Shown piece by piece: positions 7,476 through 15,427 of a stretch of 64,000 nt of DNA (position 1 is the stretch's first letter; every line of letters starts with the position of its first letter). The stretch comes from Umezawaea tangerina (GTDB taxonomy: Bacteria > Actinomycetota > Actinomycetes > Mycobacteriales > Pseudonocardiaceae), in NCBI RefSeq assembly GCF_003002815.1, contig NZ_PVTF01000001.1:930001-994000 (forward strand). Direction: 5' to 3'. Below the pieces are notes generated by a model, which searched no databases, had not been told where the DNA came from, and was given only the letters and a program-made list of their open reading frames with translations. The translations under genes were made by a program, and so were the position numbers.

Positions 7476-7927
7476 GGCGGGACCGCGCGATCCGGCGGCT
7501 CCGGCCCGGTGCCGCGTCCGAAGTGGACTCGGGTGGTCCGGAGGTCAGGGCATCCGCGGCGTCGTTTTCGGCGTCGACATGTCGGGGTGGGATCGGCTGA
7601 TCGGAACGGGGAAACGCGTTCCTCGGAACCGGTGGTGAACCGAGGACGGGAAAGGGTCGAAAGTCCTGTTTTCGGCCTGGTGCTCACCAGGGATTTTGGT
7701 ACATCCGTGCTGGTTGCGCGGGTGCGATGCTCTTCGCGGGTGGGAAAAGGGGTGGTCGGACCGGGGTGGACGGCGTGCGGAGTGGCCATATCCGGTCCGA
7801 TCCGCGGCGGAGCGTCCATTGAGGACCTGGGACGTACCGGAAGTGGCATTACGACCCGTCGGTGAATTTGTGCCCGACCGGCCACTGGTGAACCCCCACC
7901 CGCATAGGGTGGGGGCTGTCGAGAGGG
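7476..7927. other. 450-bp intergenic region upstream of kinase
   Basis: I see no gene here. It holds a small CCTCGG/CCGAGG inverted repeat near 7621-7645 and ends in a GC-rich hairpin just before the kinase start (listed separately). It must contain the kinase promoter, but no certain promoter elements stand out. Confidence 0.5.
7893..7915 (+). promoter_or_regulatory. GC-rich hairpin abutting the kinase start
   Basis: CCCCCACCC (7893-7901) pairs perfectly with GGGTGGGGG (7907-7915) around a 5-nt loop. The stem ends 12 nt before the GTG start at 7928, close enough to affect ribosome loading. There is no T-run, so it is not a classical terminator. Confidence 0.5.
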
Positions 7928-9961
7928 GTGGTGGAGGTAGTGGGGCTGGCCGAGTCCTTGCTCGCATGGCTGCACGGCTGGGCACTGCCGCTCTGCCCCG
8001 GTGACTGGGCCTGGTCCGTCACCGCGCTGGGCGCGGTCGCCGGGCTGTTGCCGACCATCGCGGCACTGCTGGCGATCACGGTCCGCCGGGTCGTCGGCAA
8101 CTCCTACGGGCCGGTCACCGGGGCGATCTTCGCCGCGCTCGGCGTGAGCAGCACCCTGGTGCTGCCGTGGCTGCTGTTCTCCGGCGCCGACGAGGTGCTG
8201 CGCAAGCGGACGATCGCGGGCACGCAGTCGTTGGACGAGACGCCGTGCGGGGTGTTCACCCAGTTCGACTACCTGGTCGGCGCCCGGTCGATCGGGCGGG
8301 TGATCAGCGACCCCGGTGGCACGCGGGTCGTGTTCCTGGTCGCGGCGGGCGTCACCGCGGTCCTCGCGCTGCTGTGCCTGCTGTTCGTGATGATGCAGGC
8401 CGGGTCCGCGTTCCGGCTCGGCCCGAACTGGCCGCGCCGGGTGTTCTGGCCGCCGTTCCTGGTGCTGCTGGTCGCCACCTCGTTGCTGCCGGTGACCCTG
8501 GTGGGCCATCTGCTCCTCGGATTCTTCCCGATTGCGCTGATCGGCTCATTCGTCGTGCGCATCTTCGGGTTGACTACGGCCATGTTGAACCGCCCCGGAC
8601 GTGACCGAGGGAACGCGGCGCCGCAGCCCGCGGCCTCCCGCCAGTCCCCGCCTCCGCAGCCGTCCAACCACGGCCCGCAGAAGCCCCCGCCCTACCAGCC
8701 CGCGCAGGTCCCGCCGTACCGGCCCGCGGGGTCGCCGCCGCCCTACCAGCCGCACCAGCCCCCGCAGTCGCAGCCGCAGCCGGTGCAGAACCCGCAGCAG
8801 CCGCGGCAGTACCCGCCCACGCGGATCGCGGAGATGCCGCAGGGGCCCGCGCCGACCAGGGTCGAGCCTCCCAAGGGCCCCGCGCCCACGAGGGTGGAGC
8901 CGCCCAAGGGCCCGCCGCCCACGCGGGTGGAACAGCCCCAGGGGCCGCCGCCCACGCGGGTCGAGCACCCGCAGGGGCCGCCCTCCGGCGGGCAGCCGTT
9001 GTCGAAGCTCGCCGACACGCCGGGACCGCTGCCCTTCGGCCCCGGTGCCGCGTCCGCGACCCCGAACCCCGGTCCGAACACCGGTGAGGACAAGGTCTGG
9101 AACCCGGCCAGCGGCCGGTTCCGGCGGGTCCGCCAGCTGGGGCGCGGCGGGTTCGGGACCGTGTGGCTGGCCGTCGACACGCAGCTGGACCGCACGGTCG
9201 CGGTGAAGCTCGCCCACGCGCCGGACTCGGACACCGAGCAGCGGATGCTGCGCGAGGCCCGTGCGTTGGCGGCTGTGCGCCACCCCAACTGCGTGCGGGT
9301 GTTCGACATCATCCAGGACCCCGACGGGTTGGCCATCGTGATGGAGTACATCGACGGTGACCCCTTGTCGGACGTGGTCCTGAACAGCGGGCTGCTGGCC
9401 GACGCGCTGGCGGCCCGGTTGTGGGTGAACATGGCGGACGCGCTGGCGGCCGCCCACGAGCGCGGGGTGCTGCACCGGGACGTGAAGCCGTCCAACGTGA
9501 TCGTGGACACCGGCGGGACGGCGCACCTGATCGACTTCGGCATCGCGCGGTCCAAGGGCGACAGCACCCTCACGGCCGCCGGGATGATGGTGGGGACACC
9601 GGACTTCCTGGCCCCGGAAACCGCCCGCGGCGACGCGGCCAGCCCGGCGTCGGACGCCTGGCAGCTGGCGGCGACGGTGAGCTACGCGCTGACCGGACAC
9701 CCGCCCCGCGGCACCAGGGACAGCCCCATCTCGTCGCTGATGGCGGCGGCGCAGGGGGAGCCCAACGTGAAGCTGCCCACGCGCAGCGTGCACCACCGGT
9801 TGCTGCTGTCGGCGCTGGACGCGGACCCGAAGCGCCGGCCGTCGTTGGCGGCGATCCGGGGGGAGTTGAGTGGGTGGTTGTCGAATGCCGGGGTGAGTAA
9901 GGAGGGGCCGGTTACTCGGATGATCTCGAAGCCGGATCCGCCTACTCGGCCGGTTCGGTGA
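7928..9961 (+). CDS. Membrane Ser/Thr protein kinase, N-terminal TM domain
   Basis: A 677-aa eukaryotic-like kinase in unusual order. Residues 1-215 hold about four to five TM helices. A Pro/Gln-rich linker of about 170 residues follows, ending in repeats of the type GPxPTRVExPxG. The kinase domain fills residues 390-665: glycine loop LGRGGFGTVWLA, VAVK lysine near 426, HRDVKPSN near 517, DFG near 537, APE near 563. All catalytic residues are present. Common actinobacterial kinases (PknB type) have the kinase first and one TM later, so here the catalytic domain hangs from a multi-pass membrane unit by a long tether. No PASTA or other sensor domain is visible. The gene seems monocistronic. Confidence 0.93.
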   Translation: MVEVVGLAESLLAWLHGWALPLCPGDWAWSVTALGAVAGLLPTIAALLAITVRRVVGNSYGPVTGAIFAALGVSSTLVLPWLLFSGADEVLRKRTIAGTQSLDETPCGVFTQFDYLVGARSIGRVISDPGGTRVVFLVAAGVTAVLALLCLLFVMMQAGSAFRLGPNWPRRVFWPPFLVLLVATSLLPVTLVGHLLLGFFPIALIGSFVVRIFGLTTAMLNRPGRDRGNAAPQPAASRQSPPPQPSNHGPQKPPPYQPAQVPPYRPAGSPPPYQPHQPPQSQPQPVQNPQQPRQYPPTRIAEMPQGPAPTRVEPPKGPAPTRVEPPKGPPPTRVEQPQGPPPTRVEHPQGPPSGGQPLSKLADTPGPLPFGPGAASATPNPGPNTGEDKVWNPASGRFRRVRQLGRGGFGTVWLAVDTQLDRTVAVKLAHAPDSDTEQRMLREARALAAVRHPNCVRVFDIIQDPDGLAIVMEYIDGDPLSDVVLNSGLLADALAARLWVNMADALAAAHERGVLHRDVKPSNVIVDTGGTAHLIDFGIARSKGDSTLTAAGMMVGTPDFLAPETARGDAASPASDAWQLAATVSYALTGHPPRGTRDSPISSLMAAAQGEPNVKLPTRSVHHRLLLSALDADPKRRPSLAAIRGELSGWLSNAGVSKEGPVTRMISKPDPPTRPVR

Positions 9962-10046
9962 TTGTTGTGGGGGGCCGCGGGTTTTAGGGCTCGCTTGTTC
10001 GGCTTGCGTTGTGGGTGAGGTGCCTCTACCCCGCTCGCCGAGTGTT

Positions 10047-10107
10047 CTATGGTCACCCAAGCTTGTCAAGACGATGAAGCTATCTTGACAAGCTTGGGTG
10101 ACCATAG
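10047..10107. repeat. 25-bp perfect palindrome with 11-nt loop
   Basis: The arm at 10047-10071 (starting CTATGGTCACCC, ending TTGTCAAGA) is the exact reverse complement of 10083-10107; the loop is CGATGAAGCTA. It lies 85 bp after the kinase stop. There is no T-run, so it may end transcription, bind a dimeric protein or be a dispersed palindromic element. Confidence 0.85.
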
Positions 10108-10140
10108 AGATGGCTTCGGATCGGGGTGCCGGGGTAAGTC

Positions 10141-10398
10141 TGGCTACGCCAGCATCGGACTGCGTCCGACAAGGCATCAGGCTGCGCCTGACCAAGCATC
10201 CTCGGCTTCGCCGTCGGACAAGGCGTCCTTGGCTTTGCCATCGGACAGGGCATCCGTGCTGCGCTGCGGACGAAGCGGTGGGGCGCTCCGCGCCGGATGC
10301 GTGGTGGCGGGCTGCGCCCGGCCGGGTGTCGGGCTGCGCCTGGTCAAGCATCGGGCTGTGCCCGACCAGGCAGCCGGTCTGTGTCCGGCAAGGTGGCT
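10141..10398. repeat. Array of degenerate mini-hairpin repeats
   Basis: About ten units of 22-30 nt follow each other, mostly GCATC, then a 4-6 bp stem closing a CTGCG, CTTCG or CTGTG type turn, then GACAAG or GACCAA. Examples are GGACTGCGTCC, AGGCTGCGCCT, CGGCTTCGCCG and GGGCTGTGCCC. Stem sequences vary while pairing is kept. Confidence 0.7.
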
Positions 10399-10509
10399 GA
10401 GCTGGGTTGTTGCGCGTGTCGGGTTGGGTGGGGTGGTGTGGTAACGAACGTCTGATCGTTCTCGACCAAAGCGGTGATTCCCGGAACCGCGAGGTGAGCG
10501 AGGTGGACG

Positions 10510-11880
10510 GTGTCGGCTGAGGAGAGTTGGCATGCTGCTCGGTTGATTCCCACCTCGGGCATCAACGGGGCGGAGGAGCAGGAGCGGCGGGCGACGTCGG
10601 CGTTGTTGGCGGTGATGTCGGCGGTGCGGGAGTTCGGGAGGGCGTTGACGCAGCCGTTGGGGGCGCCCGCGGCGGCGGTGCGGACGTTCATCGAGGTGCC
10701 GTTCGACCTGGAGGGGCGGAAGGTCGTACCGGACGGGTTGGTCAGGGTGGTGCGGGGGCAGCGGTCGTGGACGGCGCTGGTCGAGGTGAAGACGGGGACC
10801 AACGACCTGCGGCGGGAGCAGCTCGAGAACTACCTGGACGTGGCCAGGGAGAACGGGTTCGACGCGGTGGTGACGATCTCGAACGAGATCCCGGCGGTGC
10901 CCGGTCAGCACCCGACGCAGGTGGACCGGCGCAAGCTGCGGAAGGTCGCGCTGCACCACCTGTCGTGGACGGAGGTGCTCGGCGAGGCGGTGATGCAGAA
11001 GGAGCACCGCGGGGTGGCGGACCCGGACCAGGCGTGGATCCTGGGGGAGCTGATCAGGTACCTGGAGCACCCGCGGTCCGGGGCGATGGCGTTCGAGGAC
11101 ATGGGGGCGTCCTGGGTGCCGGTGCGCGAAGCGGTCGCGGCGGGCACGCTGCGACCGACGGACAAGAGCGCGTCGGAGATCGCCATGCGGTTCGACGCGC
11201 TGCTCCGGTTCGCCTCCTTGCAGCTCGGGCGCAGGCTGGGCACGGAGGTGACGCCCGCGTTGACGCGCAAGGAACTGGCGGACCCGCAGAGCCGCGTGGC
11301 GAAGCAGGTCGCGCAGCTGGTGGACGACGGGCGGCTCGCCGGCGGCATCCAGATCCCCGGCACGGTCGGCACGCTGCACGTCACCGCCGACCTGCGCGCG
11401 GGCCGGGTGCTGTGCCACGTGGACCTGGACGCCCCGAAGGAGGGGCGGCCCACCACCAGGATCAACTGGCTCGTCCGGCAGCTCAAGGACGCGCCCGGCT
11501 CGTTGCGGCTGGAGGCGTTCGCGCTGCACGGGCGCGGCGCGGGGGCCTCGGAGCTGCTCGCGTTCGTGCGGGACAACCCCGGTGTGCTGCTCGTCGAGCC
11601 GCAGAAGGAGATCCGCGGCTTCCGGATCGAGCAGTCCGGCCCGATGGGCGCGAAGCGCGGCACCGGGCGGGGCTCCTTCATCGACTCGGTGCTCGGGTGC
11701 GTGACGGCGTTCTACGAGGAGGTCGTGCAGACCCTCAAGCCGTGGTCCGCCACGCCGCCGAGGATCCGGCCCGAAGAGGACTTCGCGCCACCGGCGGACG
11801 TCCCCGTGGCGCTCGTCTCGACCGCCCCCTCCTCGCAGGACGGGGTGGACACGATCCGGATGAGCGGCAGCCTGCTGTAG
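10510..11880 (+). CDS. PD-(D/E)XK nuclease-like protein
   Basis: A 456-aa protein from a GTG start; the ribosome site is weak. Residues about 55-105 read FIEVPFDLEGRKVVPDGLV followed by ALVEVKTGTNDLRREQLENYLD. The order PDG then EVKTG is the active-site signature of the PD-(D/E)XK nuclease fold, used by restriction enzymes, repair nucleases and transposon proteins. The remaining 350 residues are helical and basic in places, with no further motif I recognise. No methylase or helicase partner is nearby: the left neighbour is the hairpin patch and the right neighbour, pmt, is convergent. Nuclease activity is inferred from the motif; its target is unknown. A function in genome protection is possible but unsupported by context. 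Confidence 0.75.
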   Translation: MSAEESWHAARLIPTSGINGAEEQERRATSALLAVMSAVREFGRALTQPLGAPAAAVRTFIEVPFDLEGRKVVPDGLVRVVRGQRSWTALVEVKTGTNDLRREQLENYLDVARENGFDAVVTISNEIPAVPGQHPTQVDRRKLRKVALHHLSWTEVLGEAVMQKEHRGVADPDQAWILGELIRYLEHPRSGAMAFEDMGASWVPVREAVAAGTLRPTDKSASEIAMRFDALLRFASLQLGRRLGTEVTPALTRKELADPQSRVAKQVAQLVDDGRLAGGIQIPGTVGTLHVTADLRAGRVLCHVDLDAPKEGRPTTRINWLVRQLKDAPGSLRLEAFALHGRGAGASELLAFVRDNPGVLLVEPQKEIRGFRIEQSGPMGAKRGTGRGSFIDSVLGCVTAFYEEVVQTLKPWSATPPRIRPEEDFAPPADVPVALVSTAPSSQDGVDTIRMSGSLL

Positions 11881-11907
11881 TCGGTTCACAGCACCCAGTG
11901 AACCGAC
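11880..11907. terminator. Bidirectional terminator hairpin
   Basis: GTCGGTTCAC (11880-11889) pairs perfectly with GTGAACCGAC (11898-11907), loop 8 nt. It overlaps the last base of the nuclease-like gene and lies 48 bp past the convergent pmt stop, so it can serve both. Confidence 0.65.
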
Positions 11908-11955
11908 GACCACCGACAAGAACGGGCCTCCGGGTTGTCACCCGATCAGGTGGAG

Positions 11956-13527
11956 TCAGCTCCAGGACGGCAGCCAGCGCTGCGCTTCCCACATCTCCGG
12001 CGTGATCGGGTTGCCGTTCAGGATCGGCCACAGCCACACGAAGTTCGCCACCACCAGCCCCACGTACAGGGCCACGGCGAGCATCCCGGTGCCGCGCCTC
12101 TCCTTGCCCGCCACCACCGGCCCGAGCACGTGCCCGAGCGCCAACGTGATCAGCAGGACCAGGAACGGCGCCATCGGCGTGACGTAGAAGAAGTACATCT
12201 GCCGGTCCAGGTTCAGGAACCACGGCAGCAACCCGGCCATGTAGGCCACCAGGACGCCCGCGTACCGCCAGTCCAGGCGCGCGATGGACCGCCACAGCGC
12301 CCACCCGATCGCCGGGAACGCCAGCCACCACATCGCGGGCGTGCCGATCAGCATGATCGCGCCGACGCAGCCCGCCTGGCCGCAGCCCTGCACGGAGCCC
12401 TCGAAGTAGTAGAGCATCGGCCGCAGCCCCATCGGCCACGTCCACGGCTTCGACTCCCACGGGTGCCGGTTCTTGTCCGAGGTCACCAGGTGGCTGTGGA
12501 AGTCGAGCACGTTGCCGCTGTAGTACCAGAGCGCCCGCAGCGCCTCCGGCACGAACGAGTCCTTGCCGATCTTCACGCCCGCCACGTGCCGGTCGACACC
12601 GGTCTCGCTGGCGAACCACGCCCACCACGTGCCCAGGTACACCAGGATCGGGATGACCAGCAGCGCCACCAGCGACGGCAGCAGGTCCCGCACGACCGTG
12701 CCGAGCCACGGGCTGCGCACCCCCGCCTGCCGCCGGGCCAACGCGCTCCACACCACCGACAGCACGCCGAACGCGGCCACGTACCAGAGACCGGACCACT
12801 TCACGCCGCACGCGAGCCCGACCGCGACGCCCGCCCCGAACCGCCACCACCGGAACCCGAGCCACGGCCCGTACGGCGAGTTGTCGATCCACCCCTCGCG
12901 CACGGCCTCCGCCAGCCGGGTCCTCATCTGGTCGCGGTCGACCAGCAGGCAGCCGAACGCGATCACCACGAACACGGCCAGGAAGATGTCGAGCATCCCC
13001 ATCCGCGACTGCACGTGCGACACCCCGTCGCAGATCAGCAGCACACCGGCGATGGCGCCGAGCAGGTCGGACCCCGTCAGCCGCCGGGCGATCCGGATGA
13101 CGAGCAGGATGCTGACCGTGCCCGCGACCGCGGAGGCGAACCGCCACCCGAACCCGTCGTAGCCGAACATCCACTCGCCCAGCCCGATGAGCTGCTTGGC
13201 CAGCGGCGGGTGCACGACGAGCTCGTAGCCGGGGTTGTCCTCGTAGCCGCCGTTGCGCACGACCTGCGCGGCCTGCGGCACGTAGTGCTTCTCGTCGAAG
13301 ATCGGCGTGCCCTTGTCCGTCGGGAACCCGAGGTTCCAGAACCGGACCAGGCCGCCGACGAACGCGACGGACAGGGTCATCAACCAGCCGCGCCACCGGT
13401 TCGCCGGCACGCGCGGCATCAGTGCCGCGGCCCGCTCCTCGCGGTCGGCGCCTTCCGGACGCGACGTGGGCGGGACGTCGCCGACGTCGACCACGTCGTC
13501 TGGTGACTGCGGGGCGAGGAGGCTCAC
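11956..13527 (-). CDS. pmt: Dolichyl-phosphate-mannose-protein mannosyltransferase
   Basis: This 523-aa polytopic membrane protein belongs to the PMT (GT39) family that O-mannosylates exported proteins with polyprenyl-phosphate mannose. After a charged N-terminus of about 45 residues come WLMTLSVAFVGGLVRFWNLGFP, then TPIFDEKHYVPQAA with the acidic pair (D-E) needed for catalysis in the first outer loop, VVHPPLAKQLI, and about ten further TM helices. The start is the GTG at 13527. The gene is divergent from rsmI with only 15 bp between start codons, the same arrangement as Rv1002c/Rv1003 of M. tuberculosis, so the two promoters must overlap the opposing coding starts. Targets probably include lipoproteins and transglycosylases such as those later in this window. 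Confidence 0.93.
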   Translation of the reverse strand: MSLLAPQSPDDVVDVGDVPPTSRPEGADREERAAALMPRVPANRWRGWLMTLSVAFVGGLVRFWNLGFPTDKGTPIFDEKHYVPQAAQVVRNGGYEDNPGYELVVHPPLAKQLIGLGEWMFGYDGFGWRFASAVAGTVSILLVIRIARRLTGSDLLGAIAGVLLICDGVSHVQSRMGMLDIFLAVFVVIAFGCLLVDRDQMRTRLAEAVREGWIDNSPYGPWLGFRWWRFGAGVAVGLACGVKWSGLWYVAAFGVLSVVWSALARRQAGVRSPWLGTVVRDLLPSLVALLVIPILVYLGTWWAWFASETGVDRHVAGVKIGKDSFVPEALRALWYYSGNVLDFHSHLVTSDKNRHPWESKPWTWPMGLRPMLYYFEGSVQGCGQAGCVGAIMLIGTPAMWWLAFPAIGWALWRSIARLDWRYAGVLVAYMAGLLPWFLNLDRQMYFFYVTPMAPFLVLLITLALGHVLGPVVAGKERRGTGMLAVALYVGLVVANFVWLWPILNGNPITPEMWEAQRWLPSWS

Positions 13528-13542
13528 GGGTGCGATCGTAGG

Positions 13543-14400
13543 GTGAAGGTTGTGAGTCCCGTATCTGGATCAGGCCGTTTGGTTCTGGCAGCCACCCCGC
13601 TCGGCGACGTCCGCGACGCCTCCCCGCGGCTCGTGGAGGCGTTGCGGACCGCCGACGTCGTGGCGGCCGAGGACACCCGCAGGCTGCACTGGCTGGCGTC
13701 CGCGCTGGACGTGAAGCCCACCGGCCGGGTGGTCAGCTTCTACGACCAGGTCGAGGTGAGCAGGCTTCCGGGGCTGGTGGAGGCGATGCGCGCGGGCTCC
13801 ACGGTGCTGCTGGTGACCGACGCGGGCATGCCGAGCGTGTCCGACCCTGGCTACTCGCTGGTGGCCGCGTGCGTGGCCGAGGACCTGCCCGTCACGTGCC
13901 TGCCGGGCCCGTCGGCGGTGACGACGGCGCTGGCCGTGTCGGGGCTGCCGTGCGACCGGTTCGCCTTCGACGGGTTCCCGCCGCGCAAGCAGGGGGAGCG
14001 GCGCAAGTGGTTCGCGGCGCTCAAGACCGAGCCGCGGACCGTCGTGTTCTTCGAGTCGCCGCACCGGATCGCCGACACGCTGGCCGACGCCGCGTTCGTG
14101 CTGGGGGCCGACCGGGCGGCCGCGGTGTGCCGCGAGCTGACCAAGACCTACGAGGAGGTCCGGCGCGGCGGCCTCGGCGAGCTGGCCGAGTGGGCCGTCG
14201 ACGGCGTGCGCGGCGAGATCACCGTCGTGCTGTCCGGCGCCGAGCCGTCGCAGGCCCCCACCGACCTGGCGTCGCTGGTCGCCGAGGTGCGGCAGCGGGT
14301 CGCCGACGGCGAACGGATGAAGTCCGCCGCCGCCGAGGTCGCCGAGGCCGCGGGCGTGAGCAAGAAGGCGTTGTACGACGCGGCCGTCAGCGGTCGCTGA
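13543..14400 (+). CDS. rsmI: 16S rRNA (cytidine-1402-2'-O)-methyltransferase
   Basis: The 285-aa protein has the tetrapyrrole-methylase fold of RsmI: RLVLAATPLGDVRDASPRLVEALRTADVVAAEDTR at the N-terminus (SAM site and catalytic region), LLVTDAGMPSVSDPGYSLV, LPGPSAVTTALAVSGLP and KTEPRTVVFFESPHRI. It methylates the 2'-OH of C1402 in the ribosomal decoding centre. Starts at GTG 13543 or GTG 13552 are both possible; the second gives a more typical N-terminus. It is divergent from pmt and its 3' end overlaps the convergent serine hydrolase gene by 14 nt. Confidence 0.95.
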   Translation: MKVVSPVSGSGRLVLAATPLGDVRDASPRLVEALRTADVVAAEDTRRLHWLASALDVKPTGRVVSFYDQVEVSRLPGLVEAMRAGSTVLLVTDAGMPSVSDPGYSLVAACVAEDLPVTCLPGPSAVTTALAVSGLPCDRFAFDGFPPRKQGERRKWFAALKTEPRTVVFFESPHRIADTLADAAFVLGADRAAAVCRELTKTYEEVRRGGLGELAEWAVDGVRGEITVVLSGAEPSQAPTDLASLVAEVRQRVADGERMKSAAAEVAEAAGVSKKALYDAAVSGR

Positions 14401-15259
14401 GCACGAACTCCACGACCTGGGTCACCCTGGTCCGCGCACGGGCCGCGGAGACCTCCACCGGCTGCGCGGTCAGGACGACGACCGCGTACCGGTTGTCCGG
14501 CCCGACCAGGCCGGTGGAGTGCGTGGTCCGGTGGTCCGAGCAGCACGACCAGCCCTGCTTCGCCGCCCACCCCCGGTCGCCCGCCACGGCCGGGACGCCG
14601 AAGACCTGGTCGAAGCCGTCCGCGCCGCGGTCGGTCATCCCGTGCAGCCCCTTGAGCACCACGGCGCCGAGGGGGTCGTCGAGCAGGAACCGGTAGATCC
14701 GCACCAGGTCCGCCGCGGTGACCGTCGTGGCGCCCCACTGGTCGGGGTCCTCCGGCGGCCGGGTGCCCACCAGCCCGATCGCGGTCGCCCACGTGGTCAC
14801 GATCCGCGGCCCGCCGCCCTCCGACCACATCCGGCTCGCCTCGTCGTCGTCACTGGTCGCGAGCATGTGCGCGACCGTCGGATCGGACTCCCGGTGGTCG
14901 GCCAGCGCGTCGAGCGCGATCAGGATCTTGACCAGCGACGCGGAGTCGAACTCCTGGTCCGGGTTGACCGAGACCACGTCCTCGCCCGTCGTCAGGTCCC
15001 GCACGACCACGCCGAGCCCGATCCCCTCGGCCAGCTCGTCGAGACCACCCGGCGACCGAGCGGGCTCGACGGGTGGCACGGGTTCGACGGCCGATGGGGG
15101 TTCGACGGCCGGTGGGGGAGGGTCCTCGCGCACGACCCTGGTCGCCGTGGCCTCCACGGGCGTCCGCGGCACGTCGCCCGTGCCGAGCAGGGTCGCGGTC
15201 ATCGCCACCGCCGCGCCGCCGACCGCCGCGGCGCCGAGCCACCACCGTTTTCCGCCCAT
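14387..15259 (-). CDS. Exported beta-lactamase-fold serine hydrolase
   Basis: A 290-aa protein with an uncleaved or Sec-type N-terminal helix (WWLGAAAVGGAAVAMTATLLG), then a Pro-rich spacer to about residue 70 that would cross the cell wall. The globular part has the class A beta-lactamase/PBP layout: DSASLVKIL with nucleophile S108 and K111, and KQGW near residue 235 where KTG is usual. LVRIYRFLL and GMTDRG match family helices. A clear SDN and the Glu166 loop of true class A enzymes are not seen, so antibiotic hydrolysis is unlikely; a role in envelope peptide or muropeptide chemistry is more likely. It converges on rsmI with a 14-nt overlap. Confidence 0.78.
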   Translation of the reverse strand: MGGKRWWLGAAAVGGAAVAMTATLLGTGDVPRTPVEATATRVVREDPPPPAVEPPSAVEPVPPVEPARSPGGLDELAEGIGLGVVVRDLTTGEDVVSVNPDQEFDSASLVKILIALDALADHRESDPTVAHMLATSDDDEASRMWSEGGGPRIVTTWATAIGLVGTRPPEDPDQWGATTVTAADLVRIYRFLLDDPLGAVVLKGLHGMTDRGADGFDQVFGVPAVAGDRGWAAKQGWSCCSDHRTTHSTGLVGPDNRYAVVVLTAQPVEVSAARARTRVTQVVEFVLSDR

Positions 15260-15427
15260 ACCAGGACCGATGGATCGACCGGTCCCGGAAGTTGACCGTA
15301 TTCCACTGCAACCTTTCGCGAGGTCAGCGCGTAGCGACCGACATTATGTGACGCAGATCACTCGCGGCGGGGCTGTGTCGGACGACCGGCGCGCGGGCTG
15401 TCGGTGGTCATCCGTAGGCTTACCCGC

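Larger units (their letters stand above)
9962..10509. other. Non-coding region with palindrome and hairpin array
   Basis: This 550-bp gap has no supportable gene although long frames run through it on both strands; those frames are by-products of the short inverted repeats. It holds the 25-bp palindrome at 10047-10107, the mini-hairpin array at 10141-10398 and a GAACG/CGTTC dyad (10446-10461) in the probable promoter of the gene at 10510. Confidence 0.7.

Noticed and set aside
10141-10398. CRISPR array
   Set aside because: The units are 22-30 nt without constant repeats and unique spacers, the stems vary, and no cas genes are near.
10446-10461. LexA (SOS) box before the nuclease-like gene
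   Set aside because: GAAC and GTTC are 8 nt apart, whereas the actinobacterial SOS box needs 4 nt.
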